From Hsuehochloa calcarea (lineage: Eukaryota; Streptophyta; Magnoliopsida; Poales; Poaceae), in assembly GCA_036346395.1 (NCBI GenBank), contig CM070599.1:19831232-19895231 (forward strand): 64,000 bases of DNA, written 5' to 3'. Position numbers and translations under genes: made by a program. This document shows positions 33,474 through 44,918 of the stretch, one piece after another (position 1 is the stretch's first letter; each line of letters opens with the position of its first letter). Below the pieces are notes generated by a model, which made no database searches, was not told where the DNA came from, and worked only from the letters and a program-made list of their open reading frames with translations.

Positions 33474-33848
33474 TGTAATATCCTGTATAGCATTAACGAA
33501 TTACATTGAAATAGAAAACGAATTAAAGTGGAAAAATTCATATTTTGGGGGAGAATAAGAAAACTTGGGCCTTCAGCCCACAACGTCTCTACCCAAGGTG
33601 GGTCGGCCAACCCACATAAGAAGGGAGGGGGTTGAAACCCTAGCCCTCTAGCCCCTACCCACATCCTGCCATGCCTCTGCCAAACTCTACCGCGGCAACC
33701 CGCCACCCTGCTAAACCCTACCGCGACAAGCTGCCTTCTGCCACGTGTGCCGCTACCCTGCCACGGCAAGTAGCTACGCTGCTGCACATGTCGCTACCCT
33801 GTCACGGTGAGTCGCTGCCCTGTCGTATTGGCTGCCACCCTGCCGAGC
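33474..33848 (+). repeat. Fragment of a gypsy-type LTR start
   Basis: It opens TGTAATATCCTGTATAGC, like the TGTAACATCC/TGTAATATCC starts of the gypsy LTRs here. It runs into a GC-rich block with repeated CTGCCACGGCAAGT-type words and is cut at 33849 by the G3 LTR. It is probably the beginning of an older plus-strand LTR. Confidence 0.5.
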
Positions 33849-34980
33849 TGTCGAACCCGAAAATGAAGGATCCGGGATTTTCTGTGTTTCATACACTAGT
33901 CCAGAAATAACTAGTGTACACTGTCAAACAAAAGTGATAGTAAAATCATATCACGTATTTATTGATTATTAATCAGAGTTTATTACAAATCGGGCACAAG
34001 GCCAAATAAAAGACATAGCGGAAAGCAAAATAAATAGGTAAGCCACACGATTCACCACAGGCAATCGTCTGGGGATGCGCCCTAGTTCTCCAAGTTCTCA
34101 CCGTCTAGATAGTACTCTTCTCCTGGATAATTGCATTAAGCAAGGGTGAGCACAACAAGCGTGGTCGCAAGTTACACCCAATTTATAGAATGTAATGCAT
34201 ATTGGTTAATATCAATGGAAAGTGTCTGGTTATTTTGCACAAAGCTGCATTTTAATGTTTAAATATTTTTACTATGTTCAAGACAATTCATTAATCCATA
34301 ACTAAAATCAAGTTTTTAAATTTGAAATTTTATAGTGGATAACCTCTAGTCAAGAATGGTGAAGCATACCCTCCTATCACAAGGCAACCCGCCCAATTTT
34401 ACCACAATGATTAACCATCCCAAAATTATTTGCTAAATTCATTTTAAAATCAAAACCAAATTCTAACTTAGAGTGGCTTTACTCAGCATGTCCATGACCG
34501 TAGACACGGCTATTTGAATAGTTTTACACTCTGTAGAGGTTGTACAACTATACCCACAAGAGATAATCTGCGTAACATATCGGCCAATACACACTTTCGT
34601 AGGTGTGTGACTAAGCAATTATCACTAGGCCTTTACCATGCTTTACTCCAAGGTTATTATGTCCGCAAAAGTTTCACTTCCATTGGGTTAACCACCCGCT
34701 GGAAGCCTACTCTTGCGTCAAGTGGGACTACTGTCGAACCGACACCCACACATCAACATGGCATAAAAAATAATGAGGTATTACAAATTATTTAGCCTAG
34801 TCCTACCCACACAGGACATATCGTAGTACGGTGGAGTTTAGCAAGATGCGGCTCGAAGACCGGTCCTTAACCAACCTGGGCAACATTTCACAACCCTGGA
34901 CTCGATCATGAAAATGGATCGATCCTGTGCATTGACTTAAACCATACCAATTATCCATTTTGCCCAAGTCTAAATCTTTT

Positions 34981-36770
34981 TGTGGATTTCATGGGGATAT
35001 GCTCCAGATCTTAGGATGATGTGACAATTGGCAATGGCGTTTACGGTTTGTCGTTTCACGCGTTTTCGACAAAGTTCTGAGCTTCTTGAGCAGGTGATCG
35101 GCCGGTCCTTGCACGGTGATCCGCCGGTCCCAAATCGGTCGGGCCAAGCCATGAGGGGCGGATCGGACCGGCAATGACCAAAAGTGTTCAAATCGAGTGG
35201 GCCAAAAATAGGTGTTGTAGACAAGTAAGGGATCCCAATGCACTTGGTCTCATGATTTTGGAGCCTCGGTGAAAAGTTCTATTGGTTTAAAGTTTCGAAG
35301 GTTTGGATTTTGGGAGCTTGAATTTGGCTAAGTCCTAAGGCGGTCCGGCCGGCTCACGAGGAGCGGTCCGGCCGGCCATGAAGCGATCCGACCGCTCACT
35401 GGAGCGGTCGGGCCGGTAACTACTGAGCGTCGACCAACCGTGGCGATGTTGTTTTGTTAGCTCAAAGTCATTGGTTTCATGTCATATGATTTGCATGATG
35501 CATGTTTTGACTAACATGGGTCAAGTTGTGAAGAACTTGTTCCGAATTCGTGTTTTCTTATGCGTGGTTGTGCGGGTAGCTTGGTGGTCAACGACGGTCA
35601 GCGGCGAGGAGAATCGGGACTAGACTTGAAGAGTTGAGGTCGAGCGATCGGCGATGCGGGTGAGTCAACGACTCAAGCGTGACACAAGATGGACAAGGGT
35701 GACCTATTGGCGAATCCATGACACATGGTGAAGCGGTTTAGGTCAAAGGTTAAAGACGGCGCGCCAGCGAGCGTGCGTGTGTGACCCGTTTGTTAGTGGG
35801 CCTTAACAGGAGCCCAATTAAGTCAAACCCTAAGAGTTTTAGGCCTCCACTATAAATAGGAGGAGATGGTGGCTGCACCTCTCTCTCTCTCTCGCCTTTT
35901 ATGTTTTCAAAACCCTAATTGTCTTTAGGGAGTTGAGGTGGAGGCAAGGGCTCTTGATGGTTTGTGGAGAATTTCGTGATCTTTGATTGTCCAGCGATCC
36001 ATGATGGTGTGGATGTAATCCGACAACAATCACGAAATCAATCTATGCAAGGTTTGCTTGAGATAAGTCTCTTTTCGTTCTTGCTTTCAATTTGGTGATT
36101 TTAGGGCTTTCTTTGATCCGCGAGTTTGTGATTGATTCTTTCACGTGAATTAGCTTGTTGTGATATGTGTGAATCTATCTAGCATCATCTTGATCATCAA
36201 TCTCTCACGAACAAGCTTTAGGATCAAGTTTTCGTTCTTGCCGGTTTTAGACCTTCGTTAATCAATTGACAATTGCTCAAGATCGTTCCAAGAATTATCA
36301 TAATATTCGATTGGAATAGGTCCTCAATAGCATATAGAAGGTGTGTGCAAAGTTTCATAAAGATTGGAGTTGAGAATCAAAGTTTCATCTAATTGCAACC
36401 GTCATCGGTGATTTCTTGTTGCGGTCGGTTCGAGTCGGCCGGTCAGACCGCCCGTCATCACCGGTCAGACCGATTTTGGAGCGGTCCGACCGCCAGCACA
36501 ACGCCGGTCAGACCGCCCGGCAATCGGTTCGACCGGTTGAGTATAACGGTCGACGCCGCGTCTTTGTGAGTCTTGGTAATCTTAGTTGATTTTGTTATAT
36601 TGCTTAGGGGTTTAATTGAATTCAATATTAGTCTTCCGCTGTACTGGTATATTGATCTTCATAGCTTTCTAATAGCTACTGGAGTTAAATTGTATTGAGT
36701 TCATAATTTGTGAAAAAGTGAGCGTGCTCCTATTCACCCCCCCCCCTCTAGTCGCCTTTACGGTCCAACA
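34981..36770 (+). mobile_element. Family T solo LTR inside G3 LTR
   Basis: It is 1,790 bp, TGTGGATTTCATGGGG to GGTCCAACA, with the perfect duplication CTTTT (34976-34980 and 36771-36775). TATAAATA is at 35851-35858. CGGTCNGACCG-like clusters lie at about 35095-35420 and 36420-36545. Confidence 0.93.
35851..35858 (+). promoter_or_regulatory. TATA box of family T LTR
   Basis: TATAAATA has the same flanks (AGGCCTCCAC before, GGAGGA after) as the copy at 17071. Confidence 0.7.
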
Positions 36771-37352
36771 CTTTTTAACTTATTTTGCAAGCAAAAAGCA
36801 TTTTATAAAATTTCTATGGTAAGACAACACCATAGACTCAATTTGAATCAAATTTGATTAATTTGGTTAAACTTCTTAAATTCAAGATTTTGGTCTAAGC
36901 ATACCATTTTCAAATTTTATTTTAACTACGGTGACAAGGAAATGATGATTCAAACATCAATATTGGCCATACAAAGGAAATAGTGTAACTAGAAATTTAA
37001 AATAGGAATTTAAAATAACTGAATATAAATATGCATGCAATAATAATTTAAAATAATAGGGTCAACATGGTCAAAAGTATAACTTGCCTAGCGTGAAGGA
37101 CTCTCCCTCTCCTAAATCAAATTCCCTAGAGTCGTCGAAATCTATATGCGAAAATATGACAAATTCAAACAAATGCAAATAAATTCAAATAAAATAATAA
37201 ACTCTAAATAAAATAATTTTAGTTCTGGAGGGTAGATATTGAATTTATAAAAATTTAGGAATTTGAATTGATGGATTTGGAGTTCATATGAAGGAGAACG
37301 AACATTCGAAAGTTTTGATAGCACAAGAAAAGATAGAATTTCTGGTATTGCT

Positions 37353-37442
37353 CATCTTCGAGTACTGGTTATCTTTGAGTACTGTTCACCTCTGAGTACT
37401 TTTTATCTTCGAGTACTGGTCATCTTTGAGTATTGTTCACCT
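37353..37442 (+). repeat. 51-bp tandem repeat in G3 LTR
   Basis: Nearly two copies of a 51-bp unit are present, spaced 51 bp (ATCTTCGAG at 37354 and 37405). The unit is itself built of three related 17-bp words of the type CATCTTCGAGTACTGGT. Confidence 0.8.
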
Positions 37443-37496
37443 CAGTCTTGTTCATCTTGATCTTGGTCCTCGCTTTCGACTTCACGTGGCCGGAAG

Positions 37497-37745
37497 AAGG
37501 TTTCAACTATACTGGTCAGAGGAATGTTTCGACAAGACTGGTCGAAGAAAAGTTTCGACTACACAGGTCGAAGGAAAGGTTTCGACTACACTGGTCGAAA
37601 GAAGGTTTCGACAATACTAGTTGAAGAAAGGTTTCGACAACTCTAGCCGAAAGAAGGTTTCAACAACACTGGTTGAAACAAAGTTTCGACAATACTGGTC
37701 GAAAGAACGTTTCGATAACGCTGGTCGAAGAAAGATTTCGACTAC
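37497..37745 (+). repeat. 26-28-bp minisatellite with internal dyad in G3 LTR
   Basis: About ten units of GTTTCGACTACACTGGTCGA followed by AAGAA(G) are present. Each unit contains TTTCGAC ... GTCGAAA arms separated by about 7 bp, so each can form a hairpin. Weak open frames on the plus strand follow the repeat and are not genes. Confidence 0.85.
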
Positions 37746-38416
37746 ACAGAGCAACAGTGGCGACGCTTGGCTACAAGATCATCGGCGCTACGCGCCACGG
37801 TGAGCTACGCGAAGGTGCGCAAAAAGAAGAGGAGATGATGCTGAACCTTATGTGATACCTTGCGGCAACAAAGCATAATAGAGTGGTCAGTGGCGAGGAG
37901 GTTTGGCGGTGGCAGGGTACGAGTTTCGACGGTGACGGTGCTCTGATGGTCCTCAGGCAAAGAAGAAGTGTGCCTGAGGTAGAACACGGCGTGGCGAAGC
38001 TCCTGGTGTATACAACGTCACCGGAGATCAACGGACAGCGGCGCAGTCGGTGATGCTAGGGTGGCAGTGAACGAGCTTCGGGCTTCAATTCCGGCGGCTA
38101 GAGACAAGCAGAGTGGTCGTGATTGCAGGGAATGAAGTGAGGGGAGAAATGCAAAAGCCGTGCCCCCTTATATAGGGCAGGGGCGTAGCCGGAACGATGG
38201 GGACGTGCGTGAACATTATCGATCGATGCGGCGGCAAAGAGAAATGCCAGGAAATGATGAAGAAACGATCGATTGAGTACAGCAGTGAGTGGAAGGTGAT
38301 CGTGGCAATAATTGGGCACGATCTTGAGTGGAAATGGACGCATCAATGCGTTTTATGACCGAGAATGGTGGTGTTGTGGCTCGACGAGAGGAATAGGAAG
38401 GTGTGGTCGGGGATAA

Positions 38417-41400
38417 TGTCGGATCCCAAAATTTCGATTCGGAATCCTCTGTGTTTCATGCACTAGTCCAGGATCACGCTAGTGCACACAGTGTTAACAA
38501 AGGTGGATATCGATCCACACAAGCGAATAATAGCATAAACGATAAATAAATAAAGGTTTGACCTTACGGTCGAGTTTACATTTATTTAAGCCACGCAGGC
38601 TAATGAGAGAAATAAGCGGCGGAAACATAAAGCGGCGGCATCCCATCGATTCACCACAGGCAACCGACTGGGGTCAAGACCTCGCGATTAGGCACCTTCG
38701 ATAAACTCCTCCTCGAAAGCTGGTGAAGACTCCTCCTCTTCTGCTTGATTCGTCAAAACAAGCGTGAGTACACACCGTACTCGCAAGCCACACCACAGAG
38801 ATGCAATATATATATATATATACATGCTGGCTTTTTACAAGGGAAAGGCATTTGGTGGTTCTTTTGCATAAATGCAATGTTTGCAATTGAATAATAAATA
38901 TACATTGATAACAAGTAAAACAATTAGATAACAATAATTTGCTAATTGATTTCACAAAGACGCACACAGCTTAACCGATTATTCACATAGCCAGATGATT
39001 TAAATCACACAGCTCCCTCCCCACACAGTTTTATGAAAAACTACCCCTAGTGTGAAATCCCCGAGCATGCCCATGATCATGACGCGCTATTCGAATAGAT
39101 TATATTATACTCTGCAGAGTTGTACACTTTACCCACAAGATATAATTAGTGTAGCTAGCACTAATCATAACAAAGCATTTCAGATCCGCATCGTACTATG
39201 CTAGGCCCGTCTCAAAACAGACATGTGGTTGTACAGATAGGCTCAGTTCAATGGCACACATGGTGAGGTCCTTAATTGACCAAGGCAAGACTACCATTTG
39301 CTAACTATGCCACACAGATTAGCTCCCATGCACACAGTTCACACAGTCCACCATTTCACACAGTATCCACCACATGCCTCAGTCTAAATCCTTTTTCCAC
39401 CCGGTTGATTAAGCGCAACACATGCCATAATAGCACACAGTACACACAGATTTTACCACACAGATTGCATATTCACTTAGTCAGGTTTAAATAACTGCAG
39501 TCTCACATGACATGGAGATTCGTGGCATGGCTAAGCAATCTAATCGCACTAACCAACCCACGTTGGTGCTACAATATTTACCAACTAAATATCAACTAGG
39601 GTGACAAAGGATCAGGGCATAACAATTATACAAGGAAGGCATAACAATATGGAATTAACTACTACACCCAAAACATTTAATTAAATACTTGAATTAAGAT
39701 GCAGTAATTTAAATTAAAATACTTTTAGCAAACTGGGAATCAAGATGGTCAAGGGTATAGCTTGCCTTGGAATAGGTTCAGTCTTGGTCTTGGTCTTGGA
39801 AAGCTCCTTCTTCCTCAAACCCTCGAAGTATATCGTCAAGTCTACTCGTATGAAGCAAACAACAAGAATAAATAAATAACAGAAGCAATTAACTCCAATA
39901 AAATAATTAAAAATCTCCAATAGATAGATCTTGATTTTATACAAATTTAGAAATTTGAATGGATGGATTTGGAGTTAGGATGCAAAAGTTATGAGGTTCC
40001 AAAGTTTGAAACAAAAGAAAACCCTAAAAATAGGATTTATTGGAATTCCGAATTATTTGTCAAAAGAAAAATCGGATTATTGCGCAAGCATGACATCAGC
40101 ATGACGTCAGCCCTGGAAAAACCGGAAAATATAAATAAAACGGATCCCTGACGTGTGGGGCCCACACGTCAGGGACACGGCCCACGGTGGACCAGGTCCA
40201 CCGAGCCTCTGAGGATCTGGTCGTGGTGGTGGCGGGCGCGCGTGCGGCGTGTGGCGCCGACGCTGCGCCACGTAGCCGACACGCACGCAGCGGAGGCGTG
40301 AGGTGGTGGCGGATCGGGCGTCCACGTCGTGACGACAACGGCGGCGGCGGCTACGACGGACCGGCAGCGGCAGCTGCGGTGATCGCCGGCGAGTGGGTGG
40401 CACCGATGGGAAGCTCACTCATTGCGAACCTTTTAGTCTGGTCTAGGCCCAAGAGGGCAGCGGAGGTGGCGGCGGCGAGCTCGGCGGAGGCGCTCGGGTT
40501 TTGTCGGATGGCTACTCGGTGAGGTCGAGCGGCGTGGGTGGTAGGCGGAGGTAGGTGCAGGGACGGCGGACTTGGCGGCAGGCTCCACGGAGGCGGCGTC
40601 ACCGCGGCGGCGCAATTGGAGTTTTTAGGGTTTGGTGACCAAACCCAATTCTTAAACCGCGCGGCTCTAGGGCTCTTGGGGTGAGGTGGGTGGCGGATCC
40701 GTAGCGGAGTCTTTGGCGATCCACAGGACCTATTTATAGGCCCAGGGTGGGCCTGGGTGGCGAGATGGCGGCGGGGTTCAACGGAGTCCAAACGAACGCG
40801 AAGAAGCGGGATAGGGCGGCGGATTTGAACTCAAACGTGTTTGAGAGAGTCCGGGGAGGTGAGGGCTTCTGGAAGGCGTCGTCCGCGCGAAGAATCGGGG
40901 CCGTTTGCGAGATTTTCGGATGGAGCTCGGAGATGCGAAAATGGCGGACGCGGTGTTTTCGCGGAGACGAAGAAGAACGGGTCGGAGGCAGCGACCTCAG
41001 CGGGCCACGCGTCGAGAGAAGGCGAGGCGCGTGAGCGGAGATCAGTCGTCCGCTCGCGATCCAACGGTGAGGTTTAACGGAGGCGTGGAGAGAGACGCAC
41101 GCAGCGAGATCAAGCGTCAATTCGGATCGGACGACCCACGAAGGATCGGTGAGATGAACAGGATGGGCGAAGGATTTCGCCCAACTACTATTGGAGATTT
41201 AAAATAGCTTTTCTTTTTAAGAAAATACCAGAAATCCAAATAAGCAATGGAAAATAGCAAATGAACTTGGAAAAATTCCAGAAAATTCTAGAAAATACAA
41301 CCCAGCTCATAGAATCCAAATAAAATAGTTTTGACTATTGTCCATGTTGGAAATATTCATATTATATTGTTTGTTACACAAAGTCCAATATTAAGCTTTT

Positions 41401-41489
41401 AAATTAAATTCAAATAAATCCAGATGGTGAATTTTCTTCCTACTAACTAATAAAAGGATTTTGAAAGCTCTGAAAATCGGGATGTTACA
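38417..41489 (-). mobile_element. Solo LTR of gypsy family G1 inside G3 LTR
   Basis: It is 3,073 bp with the perfect duplication GATAA (38412-38416 and 41490-41494). On the minus strand it begins TGTAACATCCCGATTTTC and ends GGGATCCGACA, aligning with 10112-13296 and 21542-24817. The GC-rich island is at about 40140-41160, the TATA box at 40731-40738 and the dyad CTATTCGAATAG at 39087-39098. A run of (TA)n lies near 38809-38822. Overlapping long open frames on both strands of the island reflect GC content. Confidence 0.93.
40731..40738 (-). promoter_or_regulatory. TATA box in inverted G1 LTR
   Basis: TATAAATA on the minus strand is at the same relative place as in the other two G1 LTRs. Confidence 0.65.
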
Positions 41490-41893
41490 GATAACAGGTA
41501 GGGTCGAGGCGGGAGAGAGAGAGAGAAGGGGAAGAGTTGGCGCGAGCAAGTCAGCGCGGAAGAAAAGACTGCGGGCCGAGGAAGGATTCGGCCCAACCAC
41601 TGTTCCCGGATTTTTTTTTAAGGTTTAGCGATTTAAATAAACCAGTTAATTCATTTAGGCTTTAGAAAATAGCAAATAAAGTCCAAAAATCATGGAAAAA
41701 TTCATAGAAATTCCATGAGTCATTCTGGACATAAATAAAAAAAAATCCAACCCATAATTGTTAATGATTTTTTTTTGCAAATAGTTTATTTTGGCTTTAA
41801 AATAATTAGGGTAAAGCTTTTAAAATTTCAGAAAAATTTCAGAAAATAATTAAATTTTATTTTCAACTGGAAAAAGAAATTTGGGATATTACA

Positions 41894-41910
41894 AACCTTA
41901 TCCCCTTAAA
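41894..41910 (-). other. G3 polypurine tract
   Basis: On the minus strand AAGGGGATAAGGTT lies directly upstream of the 3' LTR start at 41893. Confidence 0.75.
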
Positions 41911-41919
41911 GGGAATCTC

Positions 41920-42334
41920 GACCCCGAGATTCAGACTTGGTCAACAAAAAGGTTGGGATATTCGGTTTTTCGATCTTCTTCTAGCTCCAGGTGGCTTCTT
42001 CTTCTGATTGATTACTCCATCGGAACTTACACGAACGATTGACTTTGTTCTGGGTGATACGTTCTACAACGTCGAGAATCTTGATTAGCTGCTCCACATA
42101 GGTGAGATCCTCCTGAAGATCAATGCTCTCAAGTGGTGTTTGTTCTGTTGGAACTCGAAGATATTTCTTCAACTAAGAAACATGGAAGACGTCGTGAACT
42201 GCAGACAAGGATGCCGATAGATCTAACTAGTCTGCAACTTCACCTTTTCTAGCTAAGATATTATATGGTCCAACGAATCTGAGTGTGAGTTTTCCTTTAG
42301 TCTGAAATCTTCTTACTCCTCTTAGCGGAGTTAC
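41920..42334 (-). pseudogene. G3 integrase C-terminus and chromodomain (partial)
   Basis: Minus-strand reading passes through GKLTLRFVGPYNILARKGEV, then HDVFHVS and LKKYLRVPTEQTPLESIDLQ, the usual link between a gypsy integrase and its chromodomain. ILDVVERITQNKVNRSCKFR and SNQSEEEATW follow, a chromodomain core of the chromovirus (Tekay-like) type. This domain targets integration to particular chromatin. At least two stops interrupt the frame (before LKKYL and near LDLSA), and the upstream portion is cut at 42334/42335. Confidence 0.85.
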
Positions 42335-42977
42335 TGTTTAGTCCCACATAGAGTATTAGTGGGGAGTTACACCACTTTATAAGGTGGATCGTGGTAACCC
42401 CCTTGTGGAATTGGAGAGAGTCAACACACACGCCTTTCGCTTCATCGCTTCCTTCGCCGAGCCGCGCGTCTTGTGCGGTGCGTGTCTTGCAGCGCGTCAG
42501 GTGCTGTGTAGCGTTTTCTTTATCTATTCAAAATCAAACGCACCGACTCGATAATGGAATTAACATACGACCGGCGAGAGCAGTTGATTAATGGAATTAA
42601 CATACGGACCGGCGATAGCAGTTCGATTACTAGTGGCTGTTAGCACTGGTTGATGGCGACAGTTTCCAGTCTCTTTGTTTTTTGTGGACCATTAAAAGAA
42701 CAGTGAACTGTTCGTGAGACTCTTCCTCTCCATTCTCTTTTCACTCCACGCGACTGAGACATACTCTTCCTCTCCACCGTTTTGCTGCTGCTTTCTCTGG
42801 CGATCTCCATCCCGGCGAGGCTCGTGTACGGTCGAACCGGGAGAGCAGGCCTCCGGAACCCCGTCCTTGAAGGCTTACACGAGCGAGGACGAATAAGGTT
42901 TTTGGGGAGCGCGACTGCTCGCTGCTTCGTCATCATCGCTTCATCTACATCAACTGCACGACTACGTCCACTACGCC

Positions 42978-43036
42978 ATGGCGAACGACAATCTCATCAA
43001 CTCTTCTCCTGCTGCTGCTCCTTCAACTGGTTCTGG
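42978..43036 (+). CDS. Short first coding exon, unknown product
   Basis: ATG at 42978 opens MANDNLINSSPAAAPSTGSG, alanine/serine/proline-rich, and is followed by the consensus donor GG|GTATATC at 43036/43037. The codon use and the sharp switch to AT-rich sequence after the donor support a real exon. The context suggests the N-terminus of a gag-like or captured gene. I see no downstream exon, because the segment is cut by the RIRE1-like LTR and G4 before 44919. Confidence 0.35.
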
Positions 43037-44057
43037 GTATATCAATCTAATCCTTGTACTATGTTTATCTTTAATTTATGTTATTGTTTTGAACACTGAG
43101 ATAAAAATGCTAGTTTCTGTTCTGTTAGAAATTGGTATGACTATGGTGTTCATGTTTATCTGTCTTATGCAAAAGGCTAGAATATTGTTCATGATTCATC
43201 TAGTATATTTCTGGATTAAAATAATTCGAAAAATACTTACATATTCAACATTTTATGCATCCTGCACCATAGTTTTATAATTATCGACAGAGCTAACTTT
43301 CTATTATCTAGGTAGATTCATGCGTTCATTTCTCTATGGTTAAAAGATTTGTCGTACATAATTTCTAACACGTCTTATATAGTTAGTTAATCTGTTCTCG
43401 TAGGCTTTTTTTTAATCTCGCATTAGTACTGATTTTCGACAATCAATCGTATTTCTTTTTAGAACCTGCAACATTTATTGGTTCAACAGCCTGAAACATG
43501 TTACAGAGATTTACCACACTGTACAAGCAAATCAGTGCCGCTTTATCGCGATCGTGTTATGTGTATAGTTATGTGATAACCAATATGCGTAAAAAAACTA
43601 CATTATTATTGACATAGTATTACCACATAGGCATAGTCGTAGTGTTGGATAAGCTCTACAACAACAGATGTCTGCTTGTTTCTGAACCCAACAGGTCAAA
43701 ATCTGAATTGTTATTAGCTTCTATTCCAGCTAATTACCATGTGATTACTACTATGGAGTTCCTCACCTAACTATCTAAAACTGCTCATTATCTGCACTCA
43801 CAGTATTCACAACAATTTGTCAGCACAAAATCGCCACCATCCAAGGATATGTCTGCCATTGAACTTTGGAAAAAAAAAGGGCAGGATGCAGGAAGCAGCA
43901 ATTTGCTCTAGCTATGTCATCTATACCATAGTCTGTACACATCTCTGTTTATTTCTTTACCCTCTTACAAAATTAACTTTGCTAATCTACAACAGATCTA
44001 TCTCTGGACAGTCACTCCGTCAATACAATTTTGCTTCCACCTTTGAAATACTTTTTT

Positions 44058-44372
44058 TGTACCCTCTGCTACATCACCCACTCCTCTTTCGTTTATGTGA
44101 TACTCTTCAGAACACATGTTATGTCCTATATTCATGCTGTAATACTATAAACTCCTTTGTTTTGTACTCTCTACTACATCACCCACTCCTCTTTCGTTTA
44201 TGTGATACTCTTCAGAACACATGTTATGTCTTATATTCGTGCTGTAATATTATAAACTCCTTCATTTTGTACTCTCTACTACACCACCCACTCTTCTTAC
44301 TTTTATGTAATATACTCCTAAGAACGCATCGAATGTTCTATGTTCGTGGTGTAATATTATCAAATTTCTATA
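44058..44372 (+). repeat. 105-bp tandem repeat, three units
   Basis: Units begin near 44061, 44166 and 44271. The first two are nearly identical (CATCACCCACTCCTCTTTCG shared) and the third more diverged. Because 105 is a multiple of three, a plus-strand frame stays open through them, but it shows no domain and lies in intron-like DNA. Confidence 0.85.
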
Positions 44373-44868
44373 TATGCTACTGGACTGCGTAGAATCTGAA
44401 TTCGCTAGACTTGTTTTGTTCAGCTTATTCTCAGTTTCGGTATGTTCTTTCTGCCTTTTATCTTTTATGAAACTAACAATGAAAAATGTCAAGTTTTAAA
44501 AAAGGTTTATTGTTACATATAGATCTCCCTTTGTATAATCATATTAGACACATCTTCATTCAACTCGCTATGCTTGTTTCATCTAACAAACTCTCAATTC
44601 CAGTTTGGTCCTTCTGCCTTTTATCTTTTAGAACACTAAAAATAAAAATAGTCTAATTTTTACAATTATTTGTTGTTGCATATAGGCCTGCCTTTGTCTT
44701 TATTTATTTACTCCATACATCTTTTAAAAAAAACAAAACGTTTCCTACACGCGCGTTTCATACGCCATACATCATGGTAGCATGAACAGAAGAATTGCGG
44801 AAGACAATCCAGGAAAGAGTAATTGTGAAATAAATTCAATTATGAAATGATAGCTAAAAATGATTATA

Positions 44869-44918
44869 AACACATGTATTGATTGATGGCCATGTTTGGG
44901 TCATGGATATAGAGATAT
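44869..44918 (+). repeat. RIRE1-like LTR fragment, part 1
   Basis: ACACATGTATTGATTGATGG and the following bases match the reverse complement of 15600-15660 in the solo LTR at 14166-15868. The LTR is broken here by G4 and continues at 57405. The upstream edge near 44869 is approximate. Confidence 0.75.

Larger units (their letters stand above)
33849..42334 (-). mobile_element. Gypsy element G3: 3' LTR plus 3' end of pol, with two nested solo LTRs
   Basis: The 3' LTR spans 33849-41893 (TGTAATATCCC at 41893 on the minus strand). Without the nested T LTR (34981-36770) and G1 LTR (38417-41489) it is about 3.17 kb. A polypurine tract adjoins it, then the integrase tail and chromodomain to 42334, where another element cuts it off. 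The dyad reads CTATTTGAATAG at 34510-34521. The nested insertions have perfect duplications, and G3 sequence is continuous across both. Confidence 0.85.
42335..44868 (+). mobile_element. Leader-like segment of an unidentified retroelement
   Basis: It starts TGTTTAGTCCCACATAGAG and has a TATA-like TTTATAAGG near 42384, an LTR-like first part. It then has a GC-moderate leader with a 37-bp duplicated word (42552 and 42589), an ATG at 42978 opening a short N-terminal peptide, and a good splice donor at 43037. About 1.8 kb of AT-rich, intron-like sequence with a 105-bp tandem repeat follows. I cannot name the family, and the second LTR is not visible. It interrupts G3 pol. Confidence 0.45.

Noticed and set aside
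37426..37855. Repeat proteins from the minisatellite
   Set aside because: Several frames are open because of the repeat; none has a supported start or domain.
40187..41207. Several overlapping open frames on both strands as host genes
   Set aside because: They lie in the GC-rich island of a solo LTR with perfect target duplication; overlaps on both strands reflect scarcity of stops in GC-rich DNA.
43817..44392. 191-codon protein with internal repeats
   Set aside because: It is produced by a 105-bp DNA tandem repeat in AT-rich intron-like sequence, with no homology I recognise.
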